A stretch of 64,000 nt of DNA from Salisapilia sapeloensis. Lineage: Eukaryota > Oomycota > Peronosporomycetes > Peronosporales > Salisapiliaceae. Both the position numbers and the translations under genes were made by a program. Shown in pieces: positions 53,979 to 64,000 of the stretch (positions within the stretch are counted from its first letter, which is position 1; every line of letters begins with the position of its first letter). The notes below the pieces were generated by a model. That model worked only from the letters and a program-made list of their open reading frames with translations. It was not told where the DNA came from and ran no database searches. The stretch spans positions 61,423 to 125,422 of the forward strand of contig JAADVB010000021.1 in the NCBI GenBank assembly GCA_023334545.1, in the 5' to 3' direction.

Positions 53979-55463
53979 ATGGAGACACAGGACGCTCGGC
54001 GGCCGATGCACGTCCTGCATCGAGTGCTGGACACGATACTCCGAGAGACCTACGGACACGAATGGAGTGTTCAGCTTCTGGCTACTGGATCCATCGGTCT
54101 GCTTATTGGCTGTGGACTTTACTTTCTATCTCCTCTGCTCGAAGACGAACTGCATCTCTACGAGCGATACCTGCCTTGGATCGATGCTCTCGACTGGACG
54201 CAATACAACTCGTTCGTAGTAGACCATCTTGTCGTCTTCTCGGCCATCTCACTCCCCACCTTTTGGCTATTGGCGTTTAACGTCGCGTACTCGAGAACAG
54301 ATACGCACGTCGACACGTCGCTGCTTATTCTTCGCCTCGCCAGCTGCCTCGTGGTCTCTTTCTCCGTCACGGTCATCCTGACAGACTTTTTGTCTCGACG
54401 AGTCATGCTCGCCATTATCTCTCTCTTCTACGGCGGCATGGGACTCATGTACGCCTGGACCGTTCCGGTCTGGCGATGGTACATGAACCACTCTAACTCG
54501 GATGGCTTGATCACCTTCCTCCCTGCTTCTGCCAGAGAACTATTGATGGAAACCAGCCTACTGGAGTGGCTTTCTGGCCCTCAGTACTTTGAAAAGTTCC
54601 AGCAGATCGTGCCCTTCCTTTTGCCACTCTCTCGGTCCGAACAGGTCCAGCTGCTAGAGAAGATGCCATCCGAGACCCAAGCCATGATGACAAAGCCTGG
54701 TCTCGTGACGCTTCTGCCGGCTCCCGTACAGAATGTGCTGCTGCCATCGTCACCGCCCAAACCGTTGGCGCTGGAGATGGAGACTGCAAAGGAAGTGGAG
54801 ACGGATACCACGTCTTCATCGTCCGAGGAGCAGCTAGAGCGAACGTCGTCCGGTTTTGACTTCCACCGGGTGGAAACAAAGAGGCAGCAGGACTTGATCG
54901 CCCAAAGCAGAGAAAGGGTTCTGACCGATATCGTGTCCAAGCGACTGTGGACGTACGCTTGGTTTTTATACTTATGTTTGTAAACGGACTAACACGTCAT
55001 GTGTGCAGTGGATGCAGACAGCTAGTGCAATTCCCATCGTCTTCGAATTTAGACCGAACGGCAGCCTTCTCCAGTGCTCTACTTGCGCTGCAGGTACACA
55101 CTCCATGTTTGATAGCAGGAGACTTCTTGGAACTAAAGCTTTGAATTGTAGCTCTACTCATCCCGATCTAGTCGTCAGGCGTTGGCATCTACTCTCCGCT
55201 TCATCAGCGTCTCGACGCTGGGATCGATAGCAACTGCAGCGCTAGTGCTTCGTATTTGCCAGTGGCTAGTCCGAACGAACCATGCCCCATTCCAGCGGTA
55301 TGTTCATCAACTGCTTCTGCGCAGTCGTTCTAGGAACGAGTCTCTTACGCACTCGTCCGACGAAAAAGACCACAGAGACACTGGAATTAGCACTGGCAAG
55401 TCCGTCACTGCAGTCTCGGCCGTCGTCGCGGTGGCTTATGTCATTCGAAAGATGCGCTCGTAG
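53979..55463 (+). CDS. Unidentified multipass membrane protein
   Basis: Three exons (53979-54952, 55009-55093, 55152-55463) with 56- and 58-nt introns give 456 aa. I do not recognise the family. Membrane helices are predicted by eye at about 33-51 (LLATGSIGLLIGCGLYFLS), 82-103, 114-136 and 141-165, followed by a soluble region with acidic Ser-rich sequence (TDTTSSSSEEQLE). The second and third exons add SALLALQLYSSRSSRQALAS and two further hydrophobic stretches near the C-terminus. Four N-terminal helices plus a soluble C-half is the plan of several nuclear-envelope and ER proteins such as NDC1, but I cannot claim homology. An upstream in-frame ATG at 53886 is possible; 53979 leaves 108 bases to the KIN17 start. 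Exon 2 joins in one frame only if the first AG (55007-55008) is used. Confidence 0.7.
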
Positions 55464-56340
55464 ATTTTAGTTTTGGTTGACGTTGACACAATTGTAGTAG
55501 CAAACGATTACATAAGCCATTGGAAGCACAAAAAATCAAAGGAATTGGTTGTTTCATTCGTTTATCTTTATCATAAGAAAGTAAGCTGCATTCGTTCACA
55601 ATTGCAACGCAGCTCACCAAATAGCAATCGAACTCTATGATTATACGACAATGCCACTCTCACTAATGGCTGAGCCTTCATGAACATAGAAAAGCTTTAC
55701 TTCAAGGACATTTAGGACATAAGTACTTATTGACAAACAGATTTCATGTATGTCTACGTTTGGGGCCCTCTTGAAAGGAACCTCCCACCTAGGGCGGAGA
55801 TATGAACATAGAAAAATCCGCTATTTTGGATACCGTGTTGATTTAGTAGCTACAAGATAGAGCATCCCTACGACTTGCACGATTTATCTGTAGCATCCTG
55901 CAACAAGAGGATCACGTGCATTCAGTCGAGGACTTCGGCCTATAATGCTGAGTTGGCTGAACAGTGAAGTTCAGGCATGAGTCGTAGTAACTGCTTCGTT
56001 CCATTCGTAAATCGTGTTGATCTGGTTGTTCTGCTGTTGACATACGAACGCCGGGAGGATGGCTCAATCTGCACGCCAGAATTCGTCCTGAATGACTTAA
56101 TGAATAGTGAGGTGCACTCAGGTCGAGTTACTATTCCTAAAGTCCGTCATAAACACTACTGAATGTGTTTGCCTATCTTCCCTGCTGTGTCGAAAAGCGG
56201 TTTCTGCGTGTCTTAAAGTAAGATCAAGCGCCAGTCTGTGGCCAGTTGATTTTAGCCACTATCCAATATCGGCCGTTATAAAGCTGGAAAGGATTACAGC
56301 ATGAGATTTTACAGAAATATCTTGCTGGAAATTGGCTCAC
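55464..56340. other. Gene-free transition zone
   Basis: About 0.88 kb of intermediate composition after the last dense gene. A 13-base string (TGAACATAGAAAA) occurs twice, near 55680 and 55803. A 61-codon ORF from an ATG at 55977 to 56162 has no recognised features. No RNA gene or transposon end is seen. Confidence 0.45.
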
Positions 56341-59300
56341 GAGTAGCTTGAGCGTTGAAAAGTGACATTTGAGTTAGACGACGTACAGATTGGCAGTGGT
56401 GGGTTTGTATACTAGTAAAATATTGCAGTTGGAGTCCATCAAAAATCTGGCTACTATTCTATTGAAACTTAAGCAGCTTTAGTGTTTACGGTAAACACCA
56501 AAGACCGTCGGCTGATCTTATAATTCTCAAATTAAAGACGATAAAATCATTCTACGTTGTTGAAGACTAATGGTTAACTTGGTGTGCGGCTTACAAGATC
56601 ACATAATAATAGACATTACTCGGCAAACTCCAGCATAATTGAATACCTTGAAAATAGATTAGCTACTACGAAAAATTTTTAAATAATGCGACTAACAACG
56701 GCAAAAACATATTCTAAAACAAAAATATCATGGCTACAAATAGCAAACTGTGTAGAAAAGATAAGAAAATCCGTAGCTAATAACAAACAAACGCATTGCG
56801 TAGTGATTTTCTTTAAGCAACAAAGAAAATTTCATTTGAAAAAAATAATTTTGTCTTCTTAAAAACGATTGAAGCTGGCTTTAAAAAATGAAATATTAAT
56901 GCAAAAACAAAACTAAAACACTTTAAAAGCAATATTTGATGGCGTTATGCTATTTATAACGTCTCGTTTGTAAAACAGGTTTATGCATAAAACAAAACAA
57001 AATAGTCAATTTACAAACGCATTGTACAGTAGACATTACGTAAAGCGTTCATTACTATTGCTTGTAAAAATACAAACTGTTGTATACTTTTAGTTGCGTT
57101 AAGCAAAGTATCATTTAATGAAAATATACTCGTCACTTTTCAAAAAAAAGCTAAGCATCAAAATATAAAACTATGTAGTTCCCATTGAAGATCTGCTTTC
57201 AGATAGACAAATAGCATATCTATATGTTTTTAAACAAAACAATTTGAACACACAAATACTTGTTAGTCACGTACCACTCCATGATGATCTATAAAACAAA
57301 TGTACAAAATAATATGTTGTCGGAAACATCAAAGTTTATATCGCGCATCAGCTTTCATAACACTTTTATTATCTATTAAAAAAACATAAACAATTTAATA
57401 ATACCTACAGACTGTTTTCTATCAAAGTATTTGATAAAACTACTTTTTGTTTAATGATACTTACTATTTACAAATCAACAACTTCAGCATTATTTGTCAT
57501 TTAATTTGTTTAACATAAAGCAATTAATTTATTACAGCAAAAAAAATTACTAGCAGTTCAATGCTGAAACAACTTAGAGCCTTATACAACAAAACATTAA
57601 TAGTATTTAGAAAAATAAAAACGTGAATAAACAAAAAATGTTCTATTAAATCCTAAAATTTTACAAAAAATCGAATATAGAGCTAGGTAAAATAGTGCTT
57701 GTTTTACAGTGTTCTGTGTATAACAAAACAAATATATTGAATCGTCGTTAAAGCGCATTAAAATAGTAATATAATGCTACATATGTACATGTTTTTTTTA
57801 TTTATAAGTAGCAAATAGTTTTCATAATACGCTGCCTTAAGTTATTATTTAGTGCATTATATAAAAAACTAATGACTTTTATTTTTTGTTTCAAAAGCAT
57901 TTGATATCTATTTAAAAACATTATATTATTTCGACATTGTAACTTGGTGTCATTTACGCCACGTATCATGTAAAACCATGTAGTATGCAAATAAAACAAA
58001 CATGTTAAAAATATAATGCTTTTCGCAAACAAAATGTCTGTTATCAATATAAGAAGCAATACAAAACATTACATCTTATACATAAGCTACAAGTAAGCAA
58101 GTTTAAATTATTTACAAATTTGCTAGACGATATTTAATCTTGCATGCCATATATTTAGCGTTTTTTACGCTTTATTAACTCGTATGCTTCTATAAAATAG
58201 TTAGTTAAATTTGCAGCAATGCCCGTTGTTATATTTTTTTGTTAAATCTGGTTTTGCTAAATCATTAAAGCAAGATTTATTTTATGCATGTTTTATAAAC
58301 TTATAGAATATAATTTGCAATTTTACGAAGTAAAATTTTTTTCAGTATATAGTCTTATAGAGTTTAATTGTAGTATTTCCTTTTTTAATTATTTGTTCAA
58401 TTTTATTTGTTTTAAAAAATTTTATTCTATCAAGTCTTTTGTATTTTCTGCAGCATTATTTTTATTTTCTGTGTGCCTATAAGCATTTATAACATTTAAA
58501 AAGTATTGATTTTGTTCTTGTAAACTTTACAAAAATATTTGTTGAAAACGTTATACAAGTTACAGTTTTATATTATAGTCTGCATTTTTTAAGAATGCTT
58601 TAACCATGAGGTTTTTCATGTTCGATGCTCTTTTATTTAATTATTTTCCTTTAAGTTGTTTATGATATGTTGACTTGTATTTATGTTGCAATTATAAAAA
58701 CAAAAATCTTTTGTAAAATTCGTTTCAAAATAAACTGACTAAACTTCTTTGCAAAAGTTTTATATGGTTTGTAAATGTTAAGTTCTACACATGTAAACAA
58801 CAACATTTATTTTAAACCTTTTATAGTACATAATCGCAAAAAAAGTACATGCAATTAATCTATATTAAATAATTTTTTACAGTTTTGTAAGAAAATTGAC
58901 TGCATATTTTTTATCAGTATTTTATATCAAAATTTTATTATCTTGTTGATGTTTTCTTTATGCTATAGAGTACGCTTCATGATTGTTTAGAGATCATAAA
59001 ACCTTTAAAATTTGCTTTATACAACATAAGAAAGTTGAGTTTCAATAAAATTTTATTTTGATTTGTTTTTTTAACATTCTGATTTTATACAATTAGCACA
59101 TGAAAATCATATAAATTTTGTGTATTTGTATGTTTAAAAGACGTATTTAGAAAATTAATTTTTATATTTTAGAATTTTTGACCGTCTAAATATGATTAAG
59201 TCAAACACATTGTAATTTAAGATTTTTAAATTTATTCTTAAATAGACAGAACATTTTAGTACTTACAGTGATAACCAGAAATCTACGCGAAGTCCTTTTA

Positions 59301-59430
59301 TTGTAGTAAAAAATTGAGGTTTCTTAGCATTCGTAACGTAAAAAATTTAAGTGCTATACTTTATAAACATATGTTCTTGTTGGTAACTTTTTCTGTTGAA
59401 GTACTATGGCGAGCTTTGTATATTTAATAA
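56341..59430. other. Extremely AT-rich, gene-free island (candidate centromere)
   Basis: About 3.1 kb of very low GC in an otherwise roughly balanced window. In 60-base blocks counted by hand, G+C was 19 (at 56761), 10 (57601), 7 (58381) and 10 (59041). The island is unique-looking, with homopolymer and AAAACA/TTTTGT-type runs but no long tandem repeat. The top strand is A-rich on the left (57601 block: 32 A, 18 T) and T-rich on the right (58381 block: 16 A, 37 T), changing near 58.0 kb. ORFs at 57802-58059 and 58288-58482 are chance products of the composition. Diatom centromeres are short low-GC segments, so a centromere or replication origin is a reasonable but unproven reading. Confidence 0.7.
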
Positions 59431-59650
59431 AGGAGCGCTGTTGCTATTGGCATTAGAAGTGATCTCTTCATGAATTTGTCCAAAAGATAGGATCCTAAAT
59501 TTTTAGTGTAGTAATTATCATATAAATATAGATCTAAGGGATGTGCAGTGACCAAATTCACTACGTTGTGTCTTCCTTGTCCACGATAGGTACCTTTTGA
59601 GTAGACCACATAAGAAAAAGTATGTGTGCATAGAGCTGGGAAACAATCGC
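59424..59650 (-). pseudogene. Possible piggyBac-type transposase fragment
   Basis: A minus-strand open frame of about 75 codons at the right margin of the AT-rich island reads RGQGRHNVVNLVTA, then LYLYDNYYTKNLGSYLLDK. DNYYT followed by a Leu-rich helix recalls the second Asp motif of piggyBac (DDE_Tnp_1_7) transposases. It has no ATG start, stops soon after the motif, and no flanking transposase frame or terminal repeats were found. It would be a decayed remnant. It overlaps the likely 3' region of the PTPS gene. Confidence 0.35.
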
Positions 59651-59666
59651 GTGTTGGCCTTTTTAT

Positions 59667-60389
59667 TTAAGCATTTAGTGTGCGTTCATAGCTGGCCATT
59701 TGCTGAGCTGCTTCGGAGATGCTTACTTCGACCTTAATGACACCGCGGCGTTCTAGAGCTTCCAATGTAAAAGCTTCGACGAGTCGGTTGCTCTAGACAC
59801 ACATACGTTTTGTCAGCTAGTTGATGTGGTGCAGTAAGCTAACAATGTTACAAAGTAAACGGCGAGGTTTTCGGCAGACGAGTGCGTGATAGGTAATAGC
59901 GAGCAATCTGATTTTGGGAAGCTATGTGACGCGAGTTCAGTTTCTGGAGCTAGCGTATATGCATACATGTCACGCTGTGAGAGTCCTACCTGAAAGAAGC
60001 TTTGTCTTCAGTCTCGATACGCACGTTGTCATCGTTGATACTGATCTGTGCATCAGACAAGTTTGTTACAGAATGGTACAGTAGTAAGAAGTTCGATGTA
60101 TGAGAACCTCAAGTGCTTGGCTCTTCATGGGAACGAGGAAGGACTCGTTCATTTCTCGACAGATCGATTTCGAAATGCGCTTGATTTCACCAAAATCGAC
60201 GACATATCCGTCGTGGCCAACTCTCCCTGTAAGCGTAACACCCACGCGGTAGTTGTGGCCATGCAGTTTCTCTCGGAATCCTTTGTACGCGATGAAATGG
60301 GCTGCATTAAACTTCATATAGTCCTTCGATACGTGTACTTTAAACACTTCGCCGTCTTTAGATCCTATCGTAGCTGTAGTCGAGGCCAT
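59667..60389 (-). CDS. PTS: 6-pyruvoyltetrahydropterin synthase, type III (PTPS-III)
   Basis: This is a pterin enzyme acting on 7,8-dihydroneopterin triphosphate. Four exons (60389-60108, 60045-59990, 59921-59852, 59792-59667) with introns of 59-68 nt give 177 aa. Zinc ligands are His31 (FNAAHF), His43 and His45 (LHGHNY). The catalytic Cys of tetrahydropterin-forming PTPS is absent; the loop reads AYKGFREKLHGH with Glu40 before the HGH. That is the PTPS-III signature known from Plasmodium, where the enzyme makes 6-hydroxymethyl-dihydropterin for folate synthesis. Later exons complete the family pattern: DCSLLPITHSSAENLAVYF, SNRLVEAF, and VSISEAAQQMASYE. The first donor is a weak GTTCTC, but every join is in frame. 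It diverges from the methyltransferase gene across 179 bases. Confidence 0.9.
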
Positions 60390-60568
60390 TTCAGTTGTGA
60401 ATTAGATGTCCTATGATCTTGAGTTTATATGCCGGTGAGTTATATTCTGATATTGATGGCTCTGTGGTCCCAGAAGAGCATTTACTGATCGGAATGAGTG
60501 TGCTGACAGGATTCGTTGGTTTTAGTACCAATTGTGTGTTCAGTGGCAGTTTGTGAAAACATCAATTG

Positions 60569-61573
60569 ATGACCAAAGTCGCTAATCTCTTGCTCGTCGG
60601 CCTTGTGTGCGTCTCGAGCGTCTTCATGGCGACATCTACAGGCGATGGAACCTCTATAAACACTATTAAAGTTGTTGTAGAAGTTCAGAATGCGCCTATT
60701 CGATCCAGTGTTCTGCGTATTCCCAAGCCATCGAGTCTTCAGGAGCTAGATGTAGCATTGGAAGAGCACTTGCGTCAACAATTGCAGCAACCAGCAGTTA
60801 TACAGGACCTAGAGATATTCCGGTCGCTCGAGGGCCGATTCACACAACTACATTCGGCGGAAGAAGTGACTGGACGTACCCGATTGAATGTGATCCTTGA
60901 AGAAAAGGAACAGGATGAGCATCTCGCTCTACCAGCTCGACTGTTCGACACCAGTACTGGTGAGTTTCATATTGGAAGTCACAGAATTTTTCTAGGAGAA
61001 ATTGGAAACTCCGGCCAGGGCACTGGACTGACGACGTGGGACGGTGCTGCTGTCCTGGCCAAGTACTTGGAGAAGCATGTGGACGTCACTGGGTCAAGAA
61101 TCGTGGAGCTTGGTGCTGGAACGGGTTTAGCTGGACTCTCAGCTGCCTTGTTAGGCGCTTCTGAAGTCGTATTGACAGATTTAGCGTACACGCTTCCAAA
61201 TCTTTCCAAGAATGCGAGGAGGACGATGGAGGAAGCCTGTGGCGTGGACTCCAAAGTGCTCATCCAAGAGCTGGACTGGTTCAATCCTCCTGAAGACATA
61301 GGAGACATCGACTTTGTCCTGGCTGCAGATGTCGTGTGGGTAGAGGAGCTCATTCCGCCGCTCGTCCAAACCATGTACATGCTGCTGAAGCACTCCAAAG
61401 CTACTGCTCGTATCCTGATGTCGCACCAACACCGCAGTAAAGTATCGGATGGTGTCTTGTACGATCAACTTCAGAAATATGGTATGTCAAGGAGGCTATT
61501 TCCATCCGAGCTGCTGGATCCAAGCTTCCGTAGTGACAAGATCGACGTATTTGAAATTCAACTGGAACATTAG
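60569..61573 (+). CDS. METTL21-family methyltransferase with N-terminal signal peptide
   Basis: A single exon gives 334 aa from the ATG at 60569; one more open codon upstream is TTG. Residues 1-24 form a clear hydrophobic signal sequence (ANLLLVGLVCVSSVF) before STGDG. Residues 30-120 are a beta-rich N-domain of unknown type. The C-terminal half is a seven-strand SAM methyltransferase of PF10294: TGLTTWDGAAVLAKYLEKH, motif I VELGAGTGLAGLSA, acidic motif VVLTDLAYTLPNL, and the family motif VLAADVVWVEELIPPLVQT. Known members (METTL21, VCP-KMT, eEF2-KMT) methylate lysines of chaperones and translation factors in the cytosol. A secreted or ER-lumenal form would be unusual; the segment could instead be a membrane anchor. 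No intron is needed. Confidence 0.85.
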   Translation: MTKVANLLLVGLVCVSSVFMATSTGDGTSINTIKVVVEVQNAPIRSSVLRIPKPSSLQELDVALEEHLRQQLQQPAVIQDLEIFRSLEGRFTQLHSAEEVTGRTRLNVILEEKEQDEHLALPARLFDTSTGEFHIGSHRIFLGEIGNSGQGTGLTTWDGAAVLAKYLEKHVDVTGSRIVELGAGTGLAGLSAALLGASEVVLTDLAYTLPNLSKNARRTMEEACGVDSKVLIQELDWFNPPEDIGDIDFVLAADVVWVEELIPPLVQTMYMLLKHSKATARILMSHQHRSKVSDGVLYDQLQKYGMSRRLFPSELLDPSFRSDKIDVFEIQLEH

Positions 61574-61809
61574 AAGCAAATCTGCTTACGTTTCTGTATC
61601 ATTAAGATATCAATCCGTATGAGTCTTTCCAGCAAAGAACTCTCACTTTCACTTAAACTAGAAGGTGTCATGGTTAAAGGAAAGGTTTAGAAGAGAATGA
61701 GATGACAGAAGAGATATTGCTTTGCTGATAGCAAGTACTCTAGCACAAGATTCACGAAACCTAGCAGATCTTCATTGGAAACAGAAATTTTTTAATTCAG
61801 TTTTATTTT

Positions 61810-62333
61810 TCATTCTTGCGCCGTCAAACTCATGTCAAGCTTTTCATGCTGCACATGCGTCTGCAATGTTCTGAGTACGACATCGAGCTCTGAAAGTAGA
61901 TTCCGTTTTCTGCAAGTCACTCTACATGAAGATCCACTTAACTATCTCGACGTATCCCATGCAGGAGGCAAGCATCACGACTGAGCATTCTTTATCTTCC
62001 CACGCTCCTGACAAACGATCTTCACGCACTCGAAGCGTCATGCTATCGTTTATGCTGAAGCCTTCGTCTAAAATTGTTGTCGCCAATTCAACAGATTGTC
62101 CTTTGTCTCCTTCACTGATGTACACAGCATTGTGGATGCGCCCGGAAAAGCGTCTTGGTAACCTCGCATAGTTCTACGAACGAAGGCTTTGTAGTAACCG
62201 CAGTTGATCCCAAGCTCTTTTGATTGGTCGGTCTGTCTTGGGCATTTCTTTCTCTTATCTGTTTTTGCTGGTTTAGAATCATCTTGACAGCAGTCCACAT
62301 GCTCGGTCGGTTCGTTCTTATGCTGCTTTTCAT
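61810..62333 (-). CDS. Ankyrin-like gene or remnant, structure unresolved
   Basis: Three minus-strand frames look partly coding. An ATG at 62333 opens 73 codons rich in K/Q/T. Downstream, another frame carries an ankyrin-like unit (SVELATTILDEGFSI...CSVVMLASCMGYVEIVKWIF, read with a gap). A third frame ends the region with SELDVVLRTLQTHVQHEKLD and stops at TGA 61812-61810. A 67-nt intron with donor GTTCGT (after TC) and acceptor CATCAG would join the first two in frame. I could not find a normal-sized intron that joins the third. It may be a decayed ankyrin gene, or a real one with an intron I missed. Confidence 0.35.
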
Positions 62334-62339
62334 GCCATT

Positions 62340-64000
62340 TTACTTTATATTTCCTGTGTTTGACTGACGAATAAAAGCATTCCCATTAGACATAGAAGTT
62401 TCAATATCGTCGTATGTAGTTGATTCCTCGCCATTTTGTGTAGTTAGCGTGTTTTTTGCTTTTTTCATTTCCATCATAAAGTCATCAGGAGAGATAAAGC
62501 CGTTTTCCGGCACACGCTTCACCCCTTCCTTGATTACAATTCCTCCAACGAGGGCGAGAGACGCACAAATAAGGGAGATCGCCAGCCGAATATTATCTTT
62601 CGCGAGTTTTCGCTTCTTCTTCTCTCTTAAAGCTGTCACGAGAGCGTCAAAGTTGTTCTGAAGTAATTTTAGCCCTCTCTCGGTGCCTACTAAGCGCTCC
62701 TCAAACTTTTGAAGAGTATTTCTCATGCGTCGTGCCCACGCAGCACTTCCTGCATTGGAAGTTGATGCTTCCACAATATAGTTGTTTTTTTGTCTTTTAG
62801 AGATAATACCTCACTCTCTTTATTCCGACATCATGTCAATGAACAGCTCCCGATCAATATCAAACTAGACCAAGTATCGATGTATCGCCACGTCTAAGCC
62901 TTCTTGTACCAGTGACTTTATGTCTTTCGACTGTAAGTGCTCTATCGCGAAAGTCAAGATGAGAACGGTATCGATAACCGAGGTGGAAAAGAACAGCGTC
63001 GACTCGATCAGCTTTGACTGCTCTGGTACAGATACACCTGTAAGACCAACTAGCTTCTGAGCACACTTCGCGTACTAGCGCTTCATGATCTCCATGATCT
63101 TATCTCGAGATTTATCCTTCAGCACTTCACTTTCTGCTGCTTTCGACACCAACTGGTTGGCGTTGAAACTTTTGTACGGATCTAGCTCATAGCAGATCAT
63201 GCGTTCCAGAGCAGCCAAGTGTTGGAAGACTATGGGACGCTGCATCAACGTCGACCCATCCAAAAATTGTGCTCTTTTTATCCATTCTTTTTTTCTTGTC
63301 GATCCAATTGAAAACCATATCTCTCTTTGCAGCATTCTCTGTTGTAAATGCAAATTATAGCATCTCAAGCCTGTAATCGTCCAGAACGGAGGACGATTTG
63401 CATATCCAATCCGACTTTGTTAAAGCCTCCTTTACATCTTTGACGTCTTCATGCCTCAATTTCATATCCTCCACTGAGCTTCGAACGATCGATTGACGTA
63501 AGAAGCCTTGCACAATTTCGTGGTCGCTACTTTTAATCGCTTTCGTGAAGCCTGTGAACGGATCCAAAAGTTTATTTGGCTCGAAGCCAGATACGCCTGC
63601 GCATTCATCTTTCGACCCTCTTATAGGATGATCATACACTGTGTAAGGATCCGCGCCTTGCTTTAAAAGCGCATTAGATAATAGCTGAAAATGGTTGTTA
63701 ATTGCATTACGCAATAGCGTTTGACCAGCATCATTCTGAGGGTTGATGGAAGAGCCATGGGCTAGTAGGTACAACGCAGTTTTATTCACTAGAATCGCCA
63801 TACGGACCTTTAGTCGCGTAAATAAGTCGTTAATAATTGTGCTCATTAGAGATATGGAGATTCACTCCATTTTCCACGAGCAGCTTTACTGATTCCAACA
63901 ACCCTCCGCTAGCAGCCAAGTCCAAAGCTGTTTGGTGATTTTCGTTCACTACGGTAGCATCGGCATCGTTGTCAAGGAGAAGCTGAATAATGCCTATCGC
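62340..64000 (-). CDS. Ankyrin-repeat protein with C-terminal membrane segment, 5' end outside window
   Basis: The gene enters from the right edge in frame. Proposed exons: 64000-63866, 63807-63388, 63338-63126, 63074-62910, 62864-62845 and 62793-62340 (468 visible residues). Introns are 58, 49, 51, 45 and 51 nt. Ankyrin units are clear: IQLLLDNDADATVVNENHQ, ALDLAASGGLLESVKLLVEN, ALYLLAHGSSINPQND. Further helical repeats follow, then a basic coiled coil (KFEERLVGTERGLKLLQNNF) and a hydrophobic segment LAISLICASLALVGGIVI near the C-terminus. Without splicing, TAG codons at 63077-63075 and 62867-62865 interrupt one frame; both are the acceptor ends of introns whose length is a multiple of three. 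Donors GTGCTG and GTTCAT are weak, so the last exons are tentative. Base composition is AT-richer than genes left of the island. Confidence 0.6.

Noticed and set aside
57802-58482. Two ORFs of 64-85 codons in the AT-rich island
   Set aside because: I/L/F/N/K composition is what random AT-rich sequence gives; no domain, and no match in memory to mitochondrial genes.
56341-59430. Mitochondrial DNA insertion (NUMT)
   Set aside because: No fragments of cox, nad, atp, rps or rRNA genes could be read in either strand.
62820-62864. End of the right-edge ankyrin gene at TAA 62822-62820
   Set aside because: Tentatively set aside: a 51-nt intron (62844-62794) continues the frame into the membrane-segment exon, whose own ORF lacks an early ATG. 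The shorter ending remains possible.

Overview
This window looks like nuclear DNA of a flagellated stramenopile, most likely an oomycete with a compact genome. That assignment is an inference from gene content and architecture. Genes lie tens to a few hundred bases apart on both strands. Introns number about 40 and measure roughly 45-71 nt with GT..AG ends. Long genes such as the 14 kb dynein heavy chain have no intron. The proteins are eukaryotic housekeeping types: APC/C, THO, cytochrome oxidase, LETM1, H2A.Z and cytoplasmic dynein. An MKS1 gene points to a ciliary transition zone, and so to motile flagellated cells.

Layout. 0-8.6 kb: the end of an IQ/WW-domain gene, CDC16 (APC6), cysteine dioxygenase, a membrane-anchored J-protein, COX6A and a mitochondrial ketol-acid reductoisomerase. 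8.7-13.7 kb: LETM1 and a divergent, unidentified beta-propeller/solenoid protein. 13.8-28.4 kb: dynein-1 heavy chain and H2A.Z. 28.6-37.3 kb: an ankyrin/coiled-coil protein, a second thiol dioxygenase (ADO/PCO type), a DUF1769-PH-DUF547 membrane protein, a small ORF and a TRF4/TENT4-type nucleotidyltransferase. 37.4-47.7 kb: an NSUN2-like protein that has lost its catalytic cysteine, and a 2,590-residue ubiquitin protease with a UBR box, RanBP2 zinc fingers and beta-prism repeats. 47.7-55.5 kb: a COQ11-like SDR, MKS1, a UBL-membrane protein, THOC7, KIN17 and an unidentified multipass membrane protein.

55.5-59.6 kb holds no convincing gene. Its core (about 56.35-59.43 kb) is extremely AT-rich and changes from A-rich to T-rich on the top strand near 58.0 kb. 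It resembles the short low-GC centromeres described in diatoms. A piggyBac-like fragment sits at its right margin. Beyond it come a type III PTPS, a METTL21-family methyltransferase with a signal peptide, and AT-richer ankyrin genes that run off the right edge.

Functional threads are mitochondrial (COX6A, LETM1, KARI, COQ11-like), thiol/oxygen sensing (two Fe thiol dioxygenases), RNA (TENT4, THOC7, NSUN2-like), cilium and microtubule motor (MKS1, dynein), and ubiquitin (CDC16, the giant USP, the UBL-membrane protein). There is no operon-like logic, but many gene pairs share short divergent promoters. All spliced models were built by eye from frame continuity, GT/AG ends and family alignment from memory.
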